Positions 59,030 through 64,000 of a stretch of 64,000 bases of DNA are shown here, in pieces. Origin of the DNA: Epiperipatus broadwayi. Lineage: Eukaryota; Onychophora; Udeonychophora; Euonychophora; Peripatidae. Below the pieces are notes generated by a model, which did no database searches, was not told where the DNA came from, and saw nothing but the letters and a program-made list of their open reading frames with translations. The DNA lies in NCBI GenBank assembly GCA_028023455.1, contig JAQFVV010006625.1, forward strand, positions 186,001-250,000, given 5' to 3'. A program made the translations under genes and the position numbers. Each line of letters starts with the position of its first letter. Positions within the stretch are counted from its first letter, which is position 1.

Positions 59030-62000
59030 CAAAATAATATAATAGTATTAGCTCAAGTGTCTGTAAAGTATTAATTTAATTCATTGCATATTAACATAAT
59101 TGAACATTCTGACAAATATACAAAATAAAAAAATAAATAAAACACAAATTCTTTTAGATGTAATCTATACTAAATGGTATTAGAACTTCTTGAGAATTTT
59201 ATTTACAGAAATTATATAGACTAACATGATCTCTGAGAATTACAGCTGTAATATGTATCAGTTGTCACTATTTATATAAAACTCAAGGAATTAACATTTA
59301 ACTCAATTTCATATTATAAATGTTTAATCAGTAACACAGGACTGTTAAAGATCATCTATCTTAAAATTGCAACACTGATTGAAAATTATTCTGCTTAATT
59401 AAAAATTTCTAAAATGCATTGTCATTTAAAAACATGATTTGTGAATTCAATGAGCACTGAGCTAACAGATACATTAATGATAGAATTAAGTGCCAAATTT
59501 CAAAATTGTTTTCCAATCTTTAGACAATTAATATTTTCTGATTTGTTGTAAGACACCCCGTGTTTTTAAAAATGACTTTCTTATTGATATTTCAACAAGT
59601 TAGAAGTAAATAAAAAAATACTTGTAATATAGACAAAGCTCAAACCTGGCCATGCTAATAGATCAAAGAATGGTATAATAGGGGAAATAATTAGATTTAA
59701 TGTTATATTGTTTTTTCTTATAATAATAAGTATTGATTTATTTAAAAATTTAAATTGCTTGAATGATAACAACTCAAATATTTTTAAAATAATAACGTGA
59801 ATATGTAAAATGTGATAGAAATAGTTGTTCAAAAAAGAGAAAATTATAAAATTTATTGTTTATACTTTGTGTTCAGTAATTTTATCAAAGAATTTTCTTT
59901 TGCTTTTAATAAAGATAATAGAAATATGTTTTCTGTCTTGACTGATTTATTGATTAGTTTCAAATTTTTTTAGATATAATAATAAAAATAATAATATAGA
60001 TAAATAAGTAATATATGATGTATAGTTTACAAAGTATTTAAAAAAACAGGTGCATAGATTCTTTTCAAAAATGTTATTTTTTTATTTTTTTTTTATTTCC
60101 CAATATCAGAAGTAATTTTACTGAAATTGAACAGTAATCAAGAAATATTTTATTTAGTACTTTTGGCATAAAAAAGTTATTACAAAGCAATTGTCTTATA
60201 ATTGCAATTATTTAGTTAAAATAACAAATAATCAAATAACATTTTTGTACACAATCAATTGGTTAGAGTTAAATGCAGACATCTTTGTGTTATTATGTGA
60301 TTGTATGAATATAGGGTTATAACAAAAAATTACATAGGAAGTGAGAGCAGTAGATCTCTATATTTTTGAGCAGCAGTAAAGCTTAATTCAGTAGTTGAAA
60401 AAGAAGCTCATTTCATGTTATTTTAAATAACAATTGTTAAATTGGAAGTAAAAAATTTATGTGATAAATTTCATCCAGAAGCTGAGCATCACCAAAACTC
60501 TCCATGTAGAATGTTGCCAAGAAAGGTAAAAATAGAATATTTCTAGAGCAGCCTGTAGAAGCAGTTTCCCTCCAACCTATTGAATGTTCTGATTTTGTGT
60601 GTCATGATTACTCATAAATTAGCAATTTGAAACACGTACTGATAGTTTCAGACCATGTAAAACTTGTTGTGTTAAAATGAATAAATTTAACTGTGTCCCT
60701 TACTCAAGTAATCTGTGTTAATGAAGAAGTTATAATACTAAAAATTTAAGTCTACAAAAAATTAATAAGACAACAGTGAAATAGAAGATTGTTTAAACTT
60801 AGTAATGAATAGTATCATAAGAAAAAACTGAAAGTTGCAACTCCATGGGATGACTCAAGAAAACAATCTATAGTAAACAGTTATTTTAATGTGCACATAT
60901 TACCTATATTTGTAAATAATTGATAAATGAAGTTATAATTGATAATAATGAATATTCATTTATTAAAACATGTTTTTTCAATCTTTCTCTCCAAAATTAA
61001 ATTGAATAATACCTTTTTATTTTTATATAAAAAGAAATAGAAATTTTGGCTATTTAGTTTTTTCTATCATTGTAAAATTTTGTTTTAAAATTTTAATTAC
61101 TGTAAGTGACATAATAATGTTTAAAATAAGACTAATAAATTCAATAAATGAAAGTCAAAAACAAGTTATTATTATGTCAAATAAGGAGTTATATTTTTTG
61201 ATAAATTGTACAAAAGTTGGAATAGTCATATTATCACATTTGTTATTAAGATATTTTTATTAGTTAATTTATTAAATAATTATTATAAAAATTAAGTGTT
61301 AATGTAATTATGAGTTCAGCTATCTGTTTTCTGAGATGGCAGTGTGTGTGATTGCAGTGAATTATAACAAAGTGTTTTTAAACTCATTGTAATTTATCTC
61401 AATAAGCCTTTTGAATAAAAGAATAGTAAGCTATACAATTATAAAAAAATCAAAGATGAAAATAACAGAAAATATCTCTGGCAAAATGGCATTTATAAAA
61501 AAAATTATAGACCAATAAAAAAAATGAGGTAAATATTAATTAGCTGCTATCTATGGTATGTACTATAATATATTTGTAAAGCATGGTCAATGAATCACAA
61601 ATGAGAAGCAGAATAATAGGCTTTGAGAGGTCATCCTGAGAAGAATGAAAATAATTTTTTGAATAAATAAAATGACAAATGCATAAATTTTGAAAAGAAT
61701 AAAATTATTGATTGAGAAAATTAAAGATGGAAACAATATTAAATCGAAAGTATATTGAAAAAAAAAATGAATAGTTTAATTAAAGATGTTTTGGAAGTTA
61801 CCATAAGTGGCATTAAAAAAAGAATAAAAAGATCTGATGTTGCTGTATAATGAAATATATGAAAGTCATAGATTGGAAAAGCTGGGTAAAAAGGAAACAT
61901 AATGGAGAAATGGATGAGTTTGTGATGTAATGATAGGACAGAATACTATTGATCATGATATAATAAAAAACTATTTCAATTGTTGAAATATTGTGCAATA

Positions 62001-63045
62001 CTTTATTTTAACAAATGTGAATCAAGATATCTGAATTTATCTTCATAATTTCAAGAATAGAATACAAAGACGTTTCTTGAGAAAAATTTGTAATATGATG
62101 AAGTTTTTGAAATTATCAAGTTTCATAAAAATGTTTCTTAAATGTTATATTTGTAAACTATGTTATTTGGATTTACATTTTTTAAATAAATGATAGATCA
62201 GGTAATTGCTTTTATCATGTATGTTCCTCAAAATATATTTATCAAACCCATCTTACATAAAAAATGTATCATAAAAAATGTTATTCAAAAATAACGATTC
62301 GATGTGTGTAGTAAAAAAGCTTAATTATTTTGTATTTTGATTCCATCCTATAAAATATTATGCTTAGTGTTCTTTCAAACATAGCAGCAACACTTGAAGT
62401 GAATTATATATTTTTACCAAATTAAAAAATTGTAGTGTACTACTTATATATTGTCAGTCAGTCAATTTACATAATTTCCATTTGAATCAGAGAATGCATT
62501 TCTGTCTTATTAATGCTTGCATATTATGAATGTAGTACCAAATTTCTGTGATTTTGTTTTTCATTTCATTACTTTCAGAACAGATTATGCTAGTTGCAGC
62601 AGGTAGAAGTAATGGTTGTTTTACTTCATGCTCTAAAAATATAAATCTAATTTTTGCATTGATTTTTGCTCTAATATACTGTATCCATCACTGTATCTGT
62701 TTCATTGCATTGTTAGCGTGGGGTGAATCAAAGTAAACAGCACTTCAATTGCAATTATTGCATACAACATTGTATACAACTTGCAAAGCATGCTCTGTAG
62801 AAAACATAACTTGAGTATTGTTTATTACATGGTTCACAATAAGAAAGAAGCAAAAACTTACCTTATAAGTGTTTAAAATTTTTTATTTAAATTTTGTGTT
62901 ACACCAAATATATATGGATGTGATATTCAGAAATTCTGTTTTGATAGTATGAATTTGATTGTAGTTTGTGAGTAAAATATTTAAGCCTTTTTAATCAGTA
63001 TCTTACGTTTACTTAATGTCTCATAGGTTTTGATATATGTATATA
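59030..63045. repeat. Tandem-unit block A, copy 5 (most complete)
   Basis: Continuous block A of about 4.0 kb without a large insertion, and the best reference copy. LINE relic at about 61550-61970. A minus-strand segment at about 62600-62690 reads YIRAKINAKIRFIFLEHE without a stop, related to the frame at 15751-15948. Confidence 0.75.
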
Positions 63046-64000
63046 GGTTGATTTTCCAGTCTGTTTCAATTTTGCATAGGTTGTCATTTCAGTGATTAAA
63101 AACGTTTTCACGAATGCTATTTTAGTTGTGGTAGGTGATAATTATATGGGTATATTATTCCATTATCAGAGTTTCTTAATCATTTTAGAGTTCAAGTGAC
63201 TGGCATCAAGCTAAGAAGCATTTTAGCATGACAACACATTAAATACTTTCCTGTAATGATGACTTTTGATTCTCTTTTGTCTGCAAATAATGATGTCATT
63301 CATGTGTCATTTGTATTATAGGCATGGTGTTTATTTAAATTAATTTGAAAAAAATGTCTTTCTTGAAGGTGATTAAAGTGATAAAACATATTGTTCCACT
63401 TGTGCATAATCTCATGGGCCACCCATCTCAGATTTTCTAATAATTATAGTTACTGATGCTATATCATGATTAACCCAGTACAAAAATACCAGGATAAAAT
63501 CAATACTCTGGTGATTACACTTATCTTACTACAGCTGCATTGTAAATATTAATTTTTATTAAGCACAATGTCAGCCATATATAAGTATTACGGCCCCATT
63601 GATAACTTCCACAGACTAAATTCTGCATATAGATAACTTTTACCATTCTAGCATGTATAGTGATGGATATCAGTCTTGGTTTCCATTATTTTAGATCTTT
63701 AATTCACTCTACATTTTCAAAAGATGATTTGATAGTGCACCTGTCAAATCCAATTTGTTCTCATAATTTTTTGTTTATCAGTATTGTGGAAGTATAATAA
63801 TAGGCTTTTTGAAATCTATCTTTAACTTCACATGCTGCTGTAATTTATGTAATTCCATGTTTAAGAATATGCTGGTTCGAGTTATGGCCAATGGCTATAT
63901 TTTAGTATAGTCATGTTTTTTACATGCTGTATTACAAACTTTTCTAAGATTTTAGAAAATAAATTTATCTTTGTTTTTTATATTGTAAAAGATGCTAATT
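63046..64000. repeat. Tandem-unit block B, copy 5, cut by the window end
   Basis: Starts with 'ttttccagtctgtttcaatt' and follows B to the window edge. By comparison with copy 2, another sushi exon on the minus strand is expected about 0.5 kb beyond position 64000. Confidence 0.7.

Overview
This is a eukaryotic, very AT-rich window of animal nuclear DNA, almost entirely intron and transposable element. It contains single-exon sushi (CCP) domains with GT/AG splice sites, (AT)n and (ATCT)n microsatellites, a Penelope-like element, an RTE-type LINE relic and long-LTR retrotransposons primed by a lysine tRNA. This mix fits a large lophotrochozoan genome; a mollusc, perhaps a cephalopod, is my guess. 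The taxon is inference only.

Backbone. Most of the window is a divergent tandem array of one intronic unit of about 6.3 kb. In plus-strand order the unit is block A (~4 kb, holding an old LINE 3' end), block B (~1.5 kb), a sushi exon on the minus strand, and block C (~0.6 kb). Copies of A start near 1136, 8791, 14991, 44328/47440 and 59030. Exons lie at 13320-13505 (intact), 24482-24665 (broken) and 58195-58380 (broken). The first unit has lost its exon in a B-to-A fusion near 8790. The host gene is therefore a multi-sushi gene on the minus strand, with exons of phase 1-1 that can be lost or skipped without changing frame.

Insertions. AT microsatellites at the A/B and C/A junctions of this unit have repeatedly taken up other DNA: 5006-8470, 16269-21365 (with a Penelope-like element whose frame is open) and 25177-44327. 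The last holds a third Penelope fragment, a 610-bp perfect ATCT tract, a minus-strand LTR element and a plus-strand gag-only LTR element. The two LTR elements meet head to head across (AT)7. Other insertions are a 468-bp unit array with an orientation switch (21494-23131) and a 5.5-kb inverted-repeat element (52266-57820) that carries three smaller insertions.

Most notable. All three Penelope loci have a 3' end in inverted orientation in front of them. In both arms they carry a hammerhead-ribozyme-like fold in which the normally invariant core pair C3-G8 is replaced by U3-A8, with compensatory changes in stems I and II. The two LTR families share a terminal hairpin that is kept in shape but not in sequence. 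All alignments were made by eye; no search or folding program was run.
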